From: an uncultured Bacteroides sp.
GTDB taxonomy: Bacteria > Bacteroidota > Bacteroidia > Bacteroidales > Bacteroidaceae
Assembly: GCF_910585845.1 (NCBI RefSeq)
Contig: NZ_CAJUHF010000011.1
Location: 19,986-83,985 of the forward strand
Length of the DNA stretch: 64,000 nucleotides
Direction of reading: 5' to 3'
Numbering within the stretch: position 1 is the first letter of the stretch; the number at the start of each line of letters is the position of its first letter. The translations under genes were made by a program, and so were the position numbers. The notes beneath the pieces were generated by a model, which saw nothing but the letters and a program-made list of their open reading frames with translations, did not search any database and was not told the origin of the DNA. Positions 42,917 through 50,408 of this stretch are shown here, piece after piece.

Positions 42917-44119
42917 ATGCCGAAAATATCTATCCGCGGGACGGAAATGCCCGCTTCTCCCATCAGAAAGTTGGCTCCTCTGGCTGATGCAGCCAAGCAG
43001 AGGGGAGTGCATGTATTCCATCTCAACATCGGACAGCCCGACCTGCCCACACCGCAGGTAGCGATCGATGCGATACGTAACGTCGACCGTAAGATCCTGG
43101 AGTATAGCCCCAGTGCAGGCTACCGCAGCTACCGCGAGAAGCTGGTGGGCTATTACGATAAGTTCAACATCAAACTGACCGCGGATGATATCATCATTAC
43201 TTCGGGCGGCTCGGAAGCTGTGCTGTTCTCCTTCCTGGCGTGCCTGAATCCGGGCGACGAAATCATCGTTCCCGAACCGGCGTATGCCAACTACATGGCG
43301 TTTGCCATCTCCGTAGGTGCCAAGATCCGCACGATTGCCACCACGATAGAGGAGGGATTCTCGCTGCCGAAGGTCGAAAAGTTCGAGGAACTGATCAATG
43401 AGCGCACCCGTGCCATTCTCATCTGCAACCCCAACAACCCCACGGGCTACCTCTACACGCGCCGCGAGATGAACCAGATACGCGACCTGGTGAAGAAGTA
43501 TGACCTGTTCCTCTTCTCCGACGAAGTGTACCGTGAATTCATCTATACCGGTTCTCCCTACATCTCCGCCTGCCATTTGGAGGGGATAGAGAACAATGTG
43601 GTGCTGATCGACTCCGTGTCCAAGCGCTACTCCGAGTGCGGCATCCGTATCGGTGCCCTGATCACGAAGAACAAGGAGATCAGGGACGCGGTGATGAAGT
43701 TCTGCCAGGCACGCCTCAGTCCCCCGCTGATCGGTCAGATTGCTGCCGAGGCATCGCTGGATGCCGGCGAGGATTACTTGCGCGACACCTACGATGAGTA
43801 CGTGGAACGCCGTAAGTGCCTGATCGACGGGCTGAACCGCATACCGGGCGTCTATTCGCCCATCCCGATGGGAGCATTCTATACGGTGGCAAAACTTCCG
43901 GTGGACGATTCCGACAAGTTCTGTGCCTGGTGCCTCTCCGAGTTCGAATACGAGAAACAGACCGTCTTCATGGCGCCTGCTTCCGGTTTCTATACCACGC
44001 CCGGCGCCGGACGCAACGAGGTCCGCATCGCCTACGTGCTGAAGAAAGAAGACCTGATTCGTGCGCTCTTCGTGCTACAGAAGGCGTTGGAGGCGTATCC
44101 GGGACGGGAGACTTTTTAA
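42917..44119 (+). CDS. PLP-dependent class I/II aminotransferase (aspartate aminotransferase-like)
   Basis: A 400-residue fold-type I aminotransferase. Seen: FHLNIGQPDLPTP near the N-terminus, YSPSAGYRSYREKL, the cofactor-binding SGGSEAV, ILICNPNNPTGY, FSDEVYREF with the PLP-binding Asp and Tyr, the Schiff-base Lys in DSVSKRYSECGIRIG and the carboxylate-binding Arg in GRNEVRIAYV. Substrate is probably an amino acid with a 2-oxo acid partner, aspartate being the usual guess. It lies 61 bases upstream of a LolC/E-type permease gene on the same strand. Confidence 0.92.
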   Translation: MPKISIRGTEMPASPIRKLAPLADAAKQRGVHVFHLNIGQPDLPTPQVAIDAIRNVDRKILEYSPSAGYRSYREKLVGYYDKFNIKLTADDIIITSGGSEAVLFSFLACLNPGDEIIVPEPAYANYMAFAISVGAKIRTIATTIEEGFSLPKVEKFEELINERTRAILICNPNNPTGYLYTRREMNQIRDLVKKYDLFLFSDEVYREFIYTGSPYISACHLEGIENNVVLIDSVSKRYSECGIRIGALITKNKEIRDAVMKFCQARLSPPLIGQIAAEASLDAGEDYLRDTYDEYVERRKCLIDGLNRIPGVYSPIPMGAFYTVAKLPVDDSDKFCAWCLSEFEYEKQTVFMAPASGFYTTPGAGRNEVRIAYVLKKEDLIRALFVLQKALEAYPGRETF

Positions 44120-44180
44120 GTAAAAAGAAGAGACAGGCGGAGGTGTGCCGAAATCAAAACATTATTAACGGTTTTTCTTT

Positions 44181-45425
44181 ATGAATCTTTCCCGTTTCAT
44201 AGCCCGCCGCGTCTATAGCGCCGGCGAGCCGGAGAAGCAAGTATCCCGTCCGGCAGTGCTCATAGCCCGCATAGGCATTGCTATCGGGCTGGCAGTGATG
44301 ATCGTCACGGTGTCGGTCGTAGTGGGTTTCAAGCGTGAGGTGCGTGGCAAGGTGACCGGATTCGGTTCGGACATCCAGCTTACGAATGCCGATGCGGCAC
44401 GTTCCTACGAGACGCGTCCGGTGGTGGTGGACGACAGTCTGCTCTCCCGCCTGTCCGCCTATCCGGAGGTGAAGCATGTGCAGCGTTTCTCCACAAAGCC
44501 GGGAATGATAAAGACGGCAGAAGACTTTCAGGGCATGGTGCTGAAAGGAGTGGGACCGGAGTTCGACCCTGCCTTTTTCCACCGTCACCTGCTGGAGGGC
44601 GAGCTGCCCCAGTTCAGCGACACCGCCTCTTCCAACCGTGTGCTCATCTCCAAGTCGCTTGCCACGAAGCTCCGGCTGAAGCTGGGCGACAAGATAGACA
44701 CCTATTATATTCAGGACGAAGTCCGTGTCCGCCGCCTGCAGATTGCGGGCATCTATCAGACCAATTTCTCGGAGTATGACCAGCTTTTCCTTCTGACTGA
44801 CCTCTATCTTGTGAACCGCCTGAACGGCTGGGAGCGGGGTCAGGCGAGCGGTGCGGAGTTGCAGGTAGAGGACTACAGCCGTCTGGAAGAGACCACCTTC
44901 CGGATAGCCGCCGACATGGATGGGACGGTGGACCGATATGGCGAGGATTACTGCGTGCGTAGTGTCGAAGAGCTTAATCCGCAGATATTCGCCTGGCTGG
45001 ACATACTGGACGTGAATATCTGGGTGATACTGGTGCTGATGATTGGCGTGGCAGGCTTTACGATGGTCTCCGGCCTGCTGATCATCATCATCGAACGTAC
45101 TTCCATGATCGGTGTGCTGAAGTCGCTCGGCGCCGACAATACGACCATTCGGCGGGTGTTTCTTTGGTTCGCCGTTTTCCTGATAGGCAAGGGGATGCTG
45201 TGGGGCAATGCCATCGGTCTTGCCTTCTACTTTGTGCAGAAGGCGTTCGGCGTCTTCAAACTCGATCCGGAGACCTATTATATGGATACTGTTCCGGTCT
45301 CCTTCAATCTCTTGCTGTTCCTCCTGCTGAACGCCGGTACCCTGCTGGCTTCCGTCCTGATGCTGCTGGGACCGTCTTACCTGATCACGAAGATACGGCC
45401 GGCGAACTCGATGAAGTGGGAGTAA
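44181..45425 (+). CDS. LolC/LolE-type ABC transporter permease
   Basis: A 414-residue membrane protein starting MNLSRFIARRVYSAGEP. An N-terminal helix (about 28-50, IARIGIAIGLAVMIVTVSV), a periplasmic domain (about 52-275), and three C-terminal helices with the coupling segment IIERTSMIGVLKSLGADNTT. This matches the LolC/E lipoprotein-release family, in which one protein type often serves as a homodimer in Bacteroidetes. The ATPase partner (LolD) is not adjacent. It differs clearly from the A/B permeases of the efflux operon. Confidence 0.88.
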   Translation: MNLSRFIARRVYSAGEPEKQVSRPAVLIARIGIAIGLAVMIVTVSVVVGFKREVRGKVTGFGSDIQLTNADAARSYETRPVVVDDSLLSRLSAYPEVKHVQRFSTKPGMIKTAEDFQGMVLKGVGPEFDPAFFHRHLLEGELPQFSDTASSNRVLISKSLATKLRLKLGDKIDTYYIQDEVRVRRLQIAGIYQTNFSEYDQLFLLTDLYLVNRLNGWERGQASGAELQVEDYSRLEETTFRIAADMDGTVDRYGEDYCVRSVEELNPQIFAWLDILDVNIWVILVLMIGVAGFTMVSGLLIIIIERTSMIGVLKSLGADNTTIRRVFLWFAVFLIGKGMLWGNAIGLAFYFVQKAFGVFKLDPETYYMDTVPVSFNLLLFLLLNAGTLLASVLMLLGPSYLITKIRPANSMKWE

Positions 45426-45426
45426 G

Positions 45427-45486
45427 GGGAATCATTTCCTCAGGAATTTGAATCATTTCTTTAAGAAATCTGAGTCATCTCCTAAG
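45427..45486. repeat. Intergenic tandem repeat between convergent genes
   Basis: Three units of about 22-26 bases (GAATCATTTCCTCAGGAATTT, GAATCATTTCTTTAAGAAATC, GAGTCATCTCCTAAGGAAATC) lie after the LolC/E-type gene and run into the 3' end of the glycosyltransferase gene. Each unit holds a small palindrome. Confidence 0.8.
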
Positions 45487-46647
45487 GAAATCACTTTTCT
45501 TCCTCAACAGACAGTACGTTTTCCAGCGTAGGGACTGTAACGGTTGCAGGAAGTCGAATACCGGAAGGGTGAAGTAGTAGCGTCTCTTCTCTTTCAGGTC
45601 GGCGGCTGTCCGGTTGATGACGAAGGCCTGAACGGCATACCGCAGGACGAAAGCGAGGAAGCCAAGGCACACCGTCAGCCAATGCAGATGCATGATTCCT
45701 ACTGCCACAGCCCCTATCCAGGCAGCATAAAACAACAGGCGCGTACCCGTCTCCATCCCCGACAGGTAACGCTGCGGTCCCTTGTAGAAGTGTGCCGTCA
45801 TTGCATAGTTCACTTTCTCCTCCCGCCAGTCTTTGGCACGATACACAGGCTGTACACGCACAATGGCGTCCGCATCCGTCTCCACACGTGTGTTTTCGGG
45901 TGTGGCAGCTTTGTTGATGAAGAGGTCGTCGTCGCCACGTTGCAGGTCGAGGTGTGCGGAGAATCCCTTTTGGGCATAGAACAGCTCTTTGCGATAAGCC
46001 ATGTTGCGTCCGATGCCGATGTAAGGCCTCCCGGCGAGCGCATAGCCCAGGTAGCGCATGGCGTGGAACAGGTTGTCGAAGGAGACCCGCTTGTGCAGCC
46101 ATCCCCTGCCGCGTTCGTATCCGCTGTAGCCGAGTACGATTTGCGTATGCGGGGTGAAGTTGTGTGCCAGAGTCCGCAGCCATTGGTTGCTGTCGGGCAG
46201 GCAGTTTGCTTCGGTAAATACGAGCCAGTCATGTTTGCTTGCCCTTACGCCGAGGGTGATGGCGAGTTTCTTGTGGCTGATGTATCTGGAGGAGGAGGGC
46301 ACGAAGCTGTGATAGAGGTTCGGGTACTTCTCTTCCAGTTGTGTCAGGTAGTCTTCGCTCTCGTCCGCGTTGCCGTCGTTGATGATGATGACCTCGAAAT
46401 TCGGATAGTCTTGTTCCAGCACGGCAGTCAGGTTGCGGCGCAGGTTCTCCACCTCCTCGCGGGCATAGATGATGACGGAGAGGGGGGGCAGCTCTTGTGC
46501 GAAGTGCACCTCTTGCCGCTTTAGGGCACGGCTACGCGTATGTATGCGGTTGTACAGGCACATGTAATAGAGGAGCTGGACGACGAGAAGTACACCGGTG
46601 ACGACGAGCAGCATTTCCTCTTCAGGATTGAATGTTAATGTTTCCAT
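45475..46647 (-). CDS. Membrane-associated family 2 glycosyltransferase
   Basis: A 390-residue GT-A glycosyltransferase, start taken at METLTFNPEEEMLL (46647). One N-terminal helix (about 12-30), then the GT2 domain with PPLSVIIYAREEVENL, FEVIIINDGNADES, the metal-binding-type ASKHDWLVFTEANC (TEA in place of the usual DxD) and GDDDLFINKAAT. One or two helices follow near 300-345 and a basic C-terminus. It probably transfers a sugar for surface or capsule-like glycan. Its own leader contains a 12-bp inverted repeat (46668-46707) downstream of a -7 box at 46717-46724, so it is likely transcribed separately from bioD upstream. Confidence 0.88.
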   Translation of the reverse strand: METLTFNPEEEMLLVVTGVLLVVQLLYYMCLYNRIHTRSRALKRQEVHFAQELPPLSVIIYAREEVENLRRNLTAVLEQDYPNFEVIIINDGNADESEDYLTQLEEKYPNLYHSFVPSSSRYISHKKLAITLGVRASKHDWLVFTEANCLPDSNQWLRTLAHNFTPHTQIVLGYSGYERGRGWLHKRVSFDNLFHAMRYLGYALAGRPYIGIGRNMAYRKELFYAQKGFSAHLDLQRGDDDLFINKAATPENTRVETDADAIVRVQPVYRAKDWREEKVNYAMTAHFYKGPQRYLSGMETGTRLLFYAAWIGAVAVGIMHLHWLTVCLGFLAFVLRYAVQAFVINRTAADLKEKRRYYFTLPVFDFLQPLQSLRWKTYCLLRKKSDFLRR

Positions 46648-46667
46648 TGTGTTCGTTAATGATTTAA

Positions 46668-46707
46668 GTTTCGCAAGTACAGTCCGTTCATACGTTACTT
46701 GCGAAAC
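46668..46707 (-). promoter_or_regulatory. Perfect 12-bp inverted repeat in the glycosyltransferase leader
   Basis: GTTTCGCAAGTA at 46668-46679 is the exact reverse complement of TACTTGCGAAAC at 46696-46707, with 16 bases between. It lies between the -7 box (TACATTTG on the minus strand, 46717-46724) and the ATG at 46647, so the transcript would begin with this hairpin. It could be an operator, an mRNA-stabilising hairpin, or a terminator for bioD read-through, though it has no T tract. Confidence 0.7.
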
Positions 46708-46716
46708 TTTCGACGG

Positions 46717-46724
46717 CAAATGTA
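46717..46724 (-). promoter_or_regulatory. -7 box for the glycosyltransferase gene
   Basis: TACATTTG on the minus strand matches TAnnTTTG. The -33 position falls at the end of bioD and shows no good match. Confidence 0.45.
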
Positions 46725-46740
46725 CGCAAAAAAACAGGGA

Positions 46741-47397
46741 CTATAAAGAATTGAGCGGTATTTCCGGTACCACGACAAACCGTGTGTCGGGGAAGTGTTT
46801 CTCCAGGTAGCGGCGGATGTATTGCATCGTGTCCTCCTGTATGGTCTTGTCTTCCACGGTGGGGTAGAGGTTGTACATCACGGTGTCCAGCTGTATTCCC
46901 CGGTGGCGTATCGCTTCGAAGCTGAGCAGTGTGTGGTTTATGCTTCCTAACTTTCCGGAGGTGACGAAGACGAGCGGATATTGTTTCTCTGCCACGTAGT
47001 CGATGGTCAGATAGTCCTCGGTGAGCGGCACCATCAGTCCGCCTGCACCCTCCACGAGGACGATGTCGTAGCGTCGGGCAAGTTCGCGGGTGGCACGTTC
47101 TATCTTGTCGAAGTCTATCGGTCGGTTGTCTATCCGTGAGGCGAGGTGGGGCGAGCAGGGATAGGAGAAGATCTCGGGCATGGTCAGTCCTTCGCGGTCT
47201 TCTTCCGTCATGCCCGTACCCATGATTTTGCGGTGCAGGTCGATGTCTTCGGAGTGTCCTGTGTTTCCGGTCTGGATGAATTTCTGGGTGATGACGCGCT
47301 TGCCGCTGTCAGCCAGTTGGCGGGCAAGGAAAGCGGTGCAATATGATTTTCCGGCATCCGTATCAATGCCGCTGACGAAATAGATGTTGTTTCCCAT
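46741..47397 (-). CDS. bioD: Dethiobiotin synthetase BioD
   Basis: A 218-residue ATP-dependent carboxylase that closes the ureido ring of dethiobiotin from DAPA and CO2. The P-loop variant GIDTDAGKS lies near residues 10-18, with LVEGAGGLMVPL and the adenine-side FVTSGKLGSINHTLLS. Complete. Last gene of the biotin operon; separated from bioC by a repeat-filled gap of 129 bases. Confidence 0.95.
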   Translation of the reverse strand: MGNNIYFVSGIDTDAGKSYCTAFLARQLADSGKRVITQKFIQTGNTGHSEDIDLHRKIMGTGMTEEDREGLTMPEIFSYPCSPHLASRIDNRPIDFDKIERATRELARRYDIVLVEGAGGLMVPLTEDYLTIDYVAEKQYPLVFVTSGKLGSINHTLLSFEAIRHRGIQLDTVMYNLYPTVEDKTIQEDTMQYIRRYLEKHFPDTRFVVVPEIPLNSL

Positions 47398-47399
47398 TG

Positions 47400-47525
47400 T
47401 TGTTTTGTTGTTCGTTTATATTTTCAGTCCTGTTTTTCAGTTCTACTTTCAGTATACTTTTATGCTTTCAGTCCTGTATTCAGTCCTGCTTTCAGTTCTA
47501 CTTTTATACTTTCAGTTTTGTTTTC
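47400..47525 (-). repeat. Tandem repeat of TTCAGTCCTG-like units between bioD and bioC
   Basis: Degenerate units such as TTTCAGTCCTGTATTCAGTC and TTTCAGTTCTACTTTTATAC fill the whole gap between bioC and bioD. Confidence 0.85.
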
Positions 47526-47526
47526 C

Positions 47527-48282
47527 TTATGGCTTCTTCTCTTTTTTCCGTGCGACCACATAGACCGGATGGTAAGTCAGGCTGACACATCCGTTTTCGC
47601 AGCTGAACCGTCCGGCATATTCGTTGCAGAAGGTTTGCAGGCGTCCTCGTGTCCATACTTTCTTTTCCGTACCGTTCACTCCGGTCTGTTTCAGGTGTTG
47701 CAACACTTGGAGAGGGGTGGCGAAGTGGAGGGTCACGGTCTCCTCCTCCACGTGCAGCGTCTCGAAGTACGGGCTGAGCAGATGGCATAGCTCCGCGGTT
47801 GGCAGGTAGTGAAGCCCGTTTCCCGTCAGGGCATGTATCTCCCGCATGTTTCCCGTTCCGAAGGTGCTGAAGGCGAGATATCCGCCTTCCGATAAGAAGC
47901 TGTGGCAACGGGCAAAGAACCTTCTGGGATTGCTGAACCATTGCAGGGTGGAGCAGGAGGTGATCAGTTCCGTATCCTTCGGGAACTCCAAGGTTTCGGC
48001 ATCGCCGGAGACGAACTGTACGCCGTTCTGACACAGCAGGTCACCGAGACACTCTTTCATCTCCGGACATAAGTCGTTCAGCAGCAGGGCATCCGGTTGC
48101 AGCCGTTGCATCAATATCCTCGAATAGCTTCCGGTGCCGCATCCGAACTCTGCGATGCGGCGGAAAGGGAGGTCAGGCAACAGGCGCATCATCTTCTCGA
48201 TGACTTGCTGCTGCACTTTGGCTTCCTGCGGATACGTGTTGCGTGCACGTGCAAACCTTCCGGCTATCAGTTGTTTATCCAT
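47527..48282 (-). CDS. bioC: Malonyl-ACP O-methyltransferase BioC
   Basis: A 251-residue AdoMet-dependent methyltransferase, start taken at MDKQLIAGRFARARNTYPQE (48282). The family motif FARARNTYPQEAKVQQ at the N-terminus is typical of BioC. The AdoMet loop reads IAEFGCGTGSYSRIL, followed by LLNDLCPEM and ITSCSTLQWF. BioC methylates malonyl-ACP so that fatty-acid synthesis can build pimeloyl-ACP methyl ester. The start overlaps the 3' end of bioG by 16 bases, so the two are translationally linked. Confidence 0.93.
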   Translation of the reverse strand: MDKQLIAGRFARARNTYPQEAKVQQQVIEKMMRLLPDLPFRRIAEFGCGTGSYSRILMQRLQPDALLLNDLCPEMKECLGDLLCQNGVQFVSGDAETLEFPKDTELITSCSTLQWFSNPRRFFARCHSFLSEGGYLAFSTFGTGNMREIHALTGNGLHYLPTAELCHLLSPYFETLHVEEETVTLHFATPLQVLQHLKQTGVNGTEKKVWTRGRLQTFCNEYAGRFSCENGCVSLTYHPVYVVARKKEKKP

Positions 48283-49085
48283 GTTTTCTCTTTGCAATCT
48301 TCTCCTTTTTTGTAGGAAGTCCACTCTTTTTCCAGCCAGGTTTCAAACAGTTCCCGGTCGTAGTGTGCCTTGTCCGTATGGATAAGGAGATGTTTATCCG
48401 ATAGGAAAGGCATGCTTATTTCGTCGCGTGTCCATGCCGTCTGCTGGTTGCCGGGGGGGATGATACGGTCTTCAGCGGCTACGATGGAGACGTCCCAGCC
48501 GAAGGGGTAAGCCTTTCCGGTGGTATATGCCGTTTCTATGGAAGCTAACTCTTCGCGCAACTCTTCCAGCGGTCTGCGTGGAGTGACGGCGAGGAACTCT
48601 CTGAATGCCTTGCTGTCCGCACACATGCGGCGGAGGAATTTGTGCAGGGATGCGTCCGTCAGCCCCTCCAATGTGCCCCGGTAGATGGCAGGCGGTATTC
48701 CCCGTTCTTCGTCGATGGGGAAGGGAGTGCCGTTTATGGCGATGCTCTTCCCTAAGGATAGGCGGAGATGTCCGATGGCTTTTGCATCAGCATCGGTAAC
48801 GTTGTTTTTCGCATCAACATCGGTAACGCTGTTTTTTCCGTCAGCAATCAGCCTTCCCAATGTCTGCGATACGGCCCAGACCCCCATCGACCAACCTACG
48901 ACATTCACTTGTTCGTAGGCTTTCAGCATGTCTGCATCAAATGACAGGTCTCTGTAGTCGTAGCAAATCATGAAGTCGCTTCCGGCGGGACGATACGCTT
49001 TGAACGGTGTTTCGTCCGCTCCCCATCCGGCAAAGAAGAGCAGTAGCCGAGGATTTCCTTCGTGTATGATGTATTTCTGTATCAT
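48267..49085 (-). CDS. bioG: BioG-type (DUF452) pimeloyl-ACP methyl ester esterase
   Basis: A 272-residue alpha/beta hydrolase of the BioG/DUF452 family, the functional replacement of BioH. Seen: LLLFFAGWGADETPF with the oxyanion region, CYDYRDLSF, and the nucleophile elbow GWSMG with Ser66. Relatives are about 215-220 residues; the extra length is partly a 9-residue tandem repeat at about 84-102 (KNSVTDVDA, KNNVTDADA). It frees pimeloyl-ACP from its methyl ester. It lies between bioF and bioC, overlapping bioC. Confidence 0.92.
   Translation of the reverse strand: MIQKYIIHEGNPRLLLFFAGWGADETPFKAYRPAGSDFMICYDYRDLSFDADMLKAYEQVNVVGWSMGVWAVSQTLGRLIADGKNSVTDVDAKNNVTDADAKAIGHLRLSLGKSIAINGTPFPIDEERGIPPAIYRGTLEGLTDASLHKFLRRMCADSKAFREFLAVTPRRPLEELREELASIETAYTTGKAYPFGWDVSIVAAEDRIIPPGNQQTAWTRDEISMPFLSDKHLLIHTDKAHYDRELFETWLEKEWTSYKKGEDCKEKTWINN
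48780..48836 (-). repeat. In-frame 27-bp tandem repeat in bioG
   Basis: Two degenerate 27-bp units encode KNSVTDVDA and KNNVTDADA at about residues 84-101, with a partial unit after them. Confidence 0.85.
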
Positions 49086-49185
49086 ATTGTTGTATGCTGT
49101 ATCATATTGTTATATGGTATATCATAACTGTAGTATGCTGTATCATAACTGTTGTATGCTATATCATATTCTTATGTGATGTATC
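49080..49185 (-). repeat. Tandem repeat between bioF and bioG
   Basis: Units of about 26-28 bases built from TGTTGTATGCTGTATCATA and TATCATATTGTTATATGG repeat three to four times across the gap and run into the bioG start region. Confidence 0.85.
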
Positions 49186-49192
49186 CCTTCCT

Positions 49193-50347
49193 TTATCCTA
49201 TATGTTTTATCAATTCTTCCACTTCCTCTTCCGTGATGTCCGCCGTCAGCGAGAAGCGTATGCGCGATGTGCCTTCCGGTACCGTAGGCGGCCGTACGGG
49301 CAGGGCATAGAATCCGTGGCGTTGCAGGGCTTCCGCTTTCAGGATGGCGTCCGCGCTTGCTCCGGCAATCATGGGCACGATGTGGCTTGTGCTGGGACAG
49401 GCATATCCTTTCTCGGTCAAAGCGTTGCGAAGCATACTGCTGATACGTTCCAGATGCATTCTTCGGGCTTGGAAACCGGTCAGTTTCCGCACGATAAACA
49501 GCGTCCAGGCAATGTTGACCGGAGGCAGGGCGGTGGTGAATATAAATGTCCTCATCCGGTTCACCAGATACTCCCTTATGGCTCTCCGGCACACGATGTA
49601 GGCACCTGCCGATGCAGCCGCCTTGCCGAAGGTTCCTACCAGAAAGTCGATCTCTCCGATGCAGCCGCACTCTTCCGCGTAGCCCAGTCCCCGTTCGCCC
49701 CGCACTCCGAAAGCATGCGCCTCGTCCACGTAGAGCAGGACATTGTCGTACGCCTGCTTCAGTCGCACCAGTTCTTTCAGGTCTGCCGCATCACCGTCCA
49801 TGCTGAACAGGCTTTCCGTCACGATGATGACTTGCCGATAGGCGCTGTGGTTTTCCGTCAGCAGGCGTTCCAGCTGTTTCAAGTCGTTGTGGCGGTAGCG
49901 GATGCAGCGTGCGGCCGACAACCGGATACCGTCTATCAGGCTGGCGTGCACCAGCTTGTCTGCCAGTATCAGGGTGTGTGCATCACTCACGGCGGGCAGT
50001 ATGCCGGTGTTGGCATGATAACCGCTGTTGAACACCAATGCGGCTTCTGTGCCGAAGAGGCCGGCGAGTGTCTGCTCCAGTTCGTCGTAGATGCTGAAGT
50101 TTCCGGTCAGCAGGCGCGAAGAAGAGGAGGTGGGCAGGAAGCTGTCTGCCGTCAATCCTTGCAGGAACTCCTCACGCAGTTGGCGGTCGGCTGCCAGACC
50201 CAAGTAATCGTTCGAAGAGAGATTCAGCATGCGCCGTCCGTGTGCCTCGACGTATCGTCCTTCGTGCGTCAGGGCAGGGAGGGAGCGCAGGTTGCTGTGC
50301 TCTTCCAATATCTGCAACTCTTGTTGCATCTGTTCTATTGCATTCAT
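49193..50347 (-). CDS. bioF: 8-amino-7-oxononanoate synthase BioF
   Basis: A 384-residue PLP enzyme of the alpha-oxoamine synthase family that joins pimeloyl-ACP and alanine. Seen: LNLSSNDYLGLA near the N-terminus, SSRLLTGNFSIYDELEQTLA, LVFNSGYHANTGIL, the PLP-contacting DEAHAFGVRGERGLGY and the Schiff-base Lys in LVGTFGKAAASAGAY. Second gene of the operon, 61 bases after bioBA. Confidence 0.96.
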   Translation of the reverse strand: MNAIEQMQQELQILEEHSNLRSLPALTHEGRYVEAHGRRMLNLSSNDYLGLAADRQLREEFLQGLTADSFLPTSSSSRLLTGNFSIYDELEQTLAGLFGTEAALVFNSGYHANTGILPAVSDAHTLILADKLVHASLIDGIRLSAARCIRYRHNDLKQLERLLTENHSAYRQVIIVTESLFSMDGDAADLKELVRLKQAYDNVLLYVDEAHAFGVRGERGLGYAEECGCIGEIDFLVGTFGKAAASAGAYIVCRRAIREYLVNRMRTFIFTTALPPVNIAWTLFIVRKLTGFQARRMHLERISSMLRNALTEKGYACPSTSHIVPMIAGASADAILKAEALQRHGFYALPVRPPTVPEGTSRIRFSLTADITEEEVEELIKHIG

Positions 50348-50349
50348 TT

Positions 50350-50405
50350 CGTTGTAACTTTTGGGGAAGTTGACTTTCGTGAGTTAGATTCCCTTTGATT
50401 TTCGC
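50350..50405 (-). repeat. Direct duplication between bioBA and bioF
   Basis: TTTCGTGAGTTAGATTCCCT and TTTCGCGAGTTAGATTTCCT are two copies of a unit of about 26 bases that fills the gap. Confidence 0.85.
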
Positions 50406-50408
50406 GAG

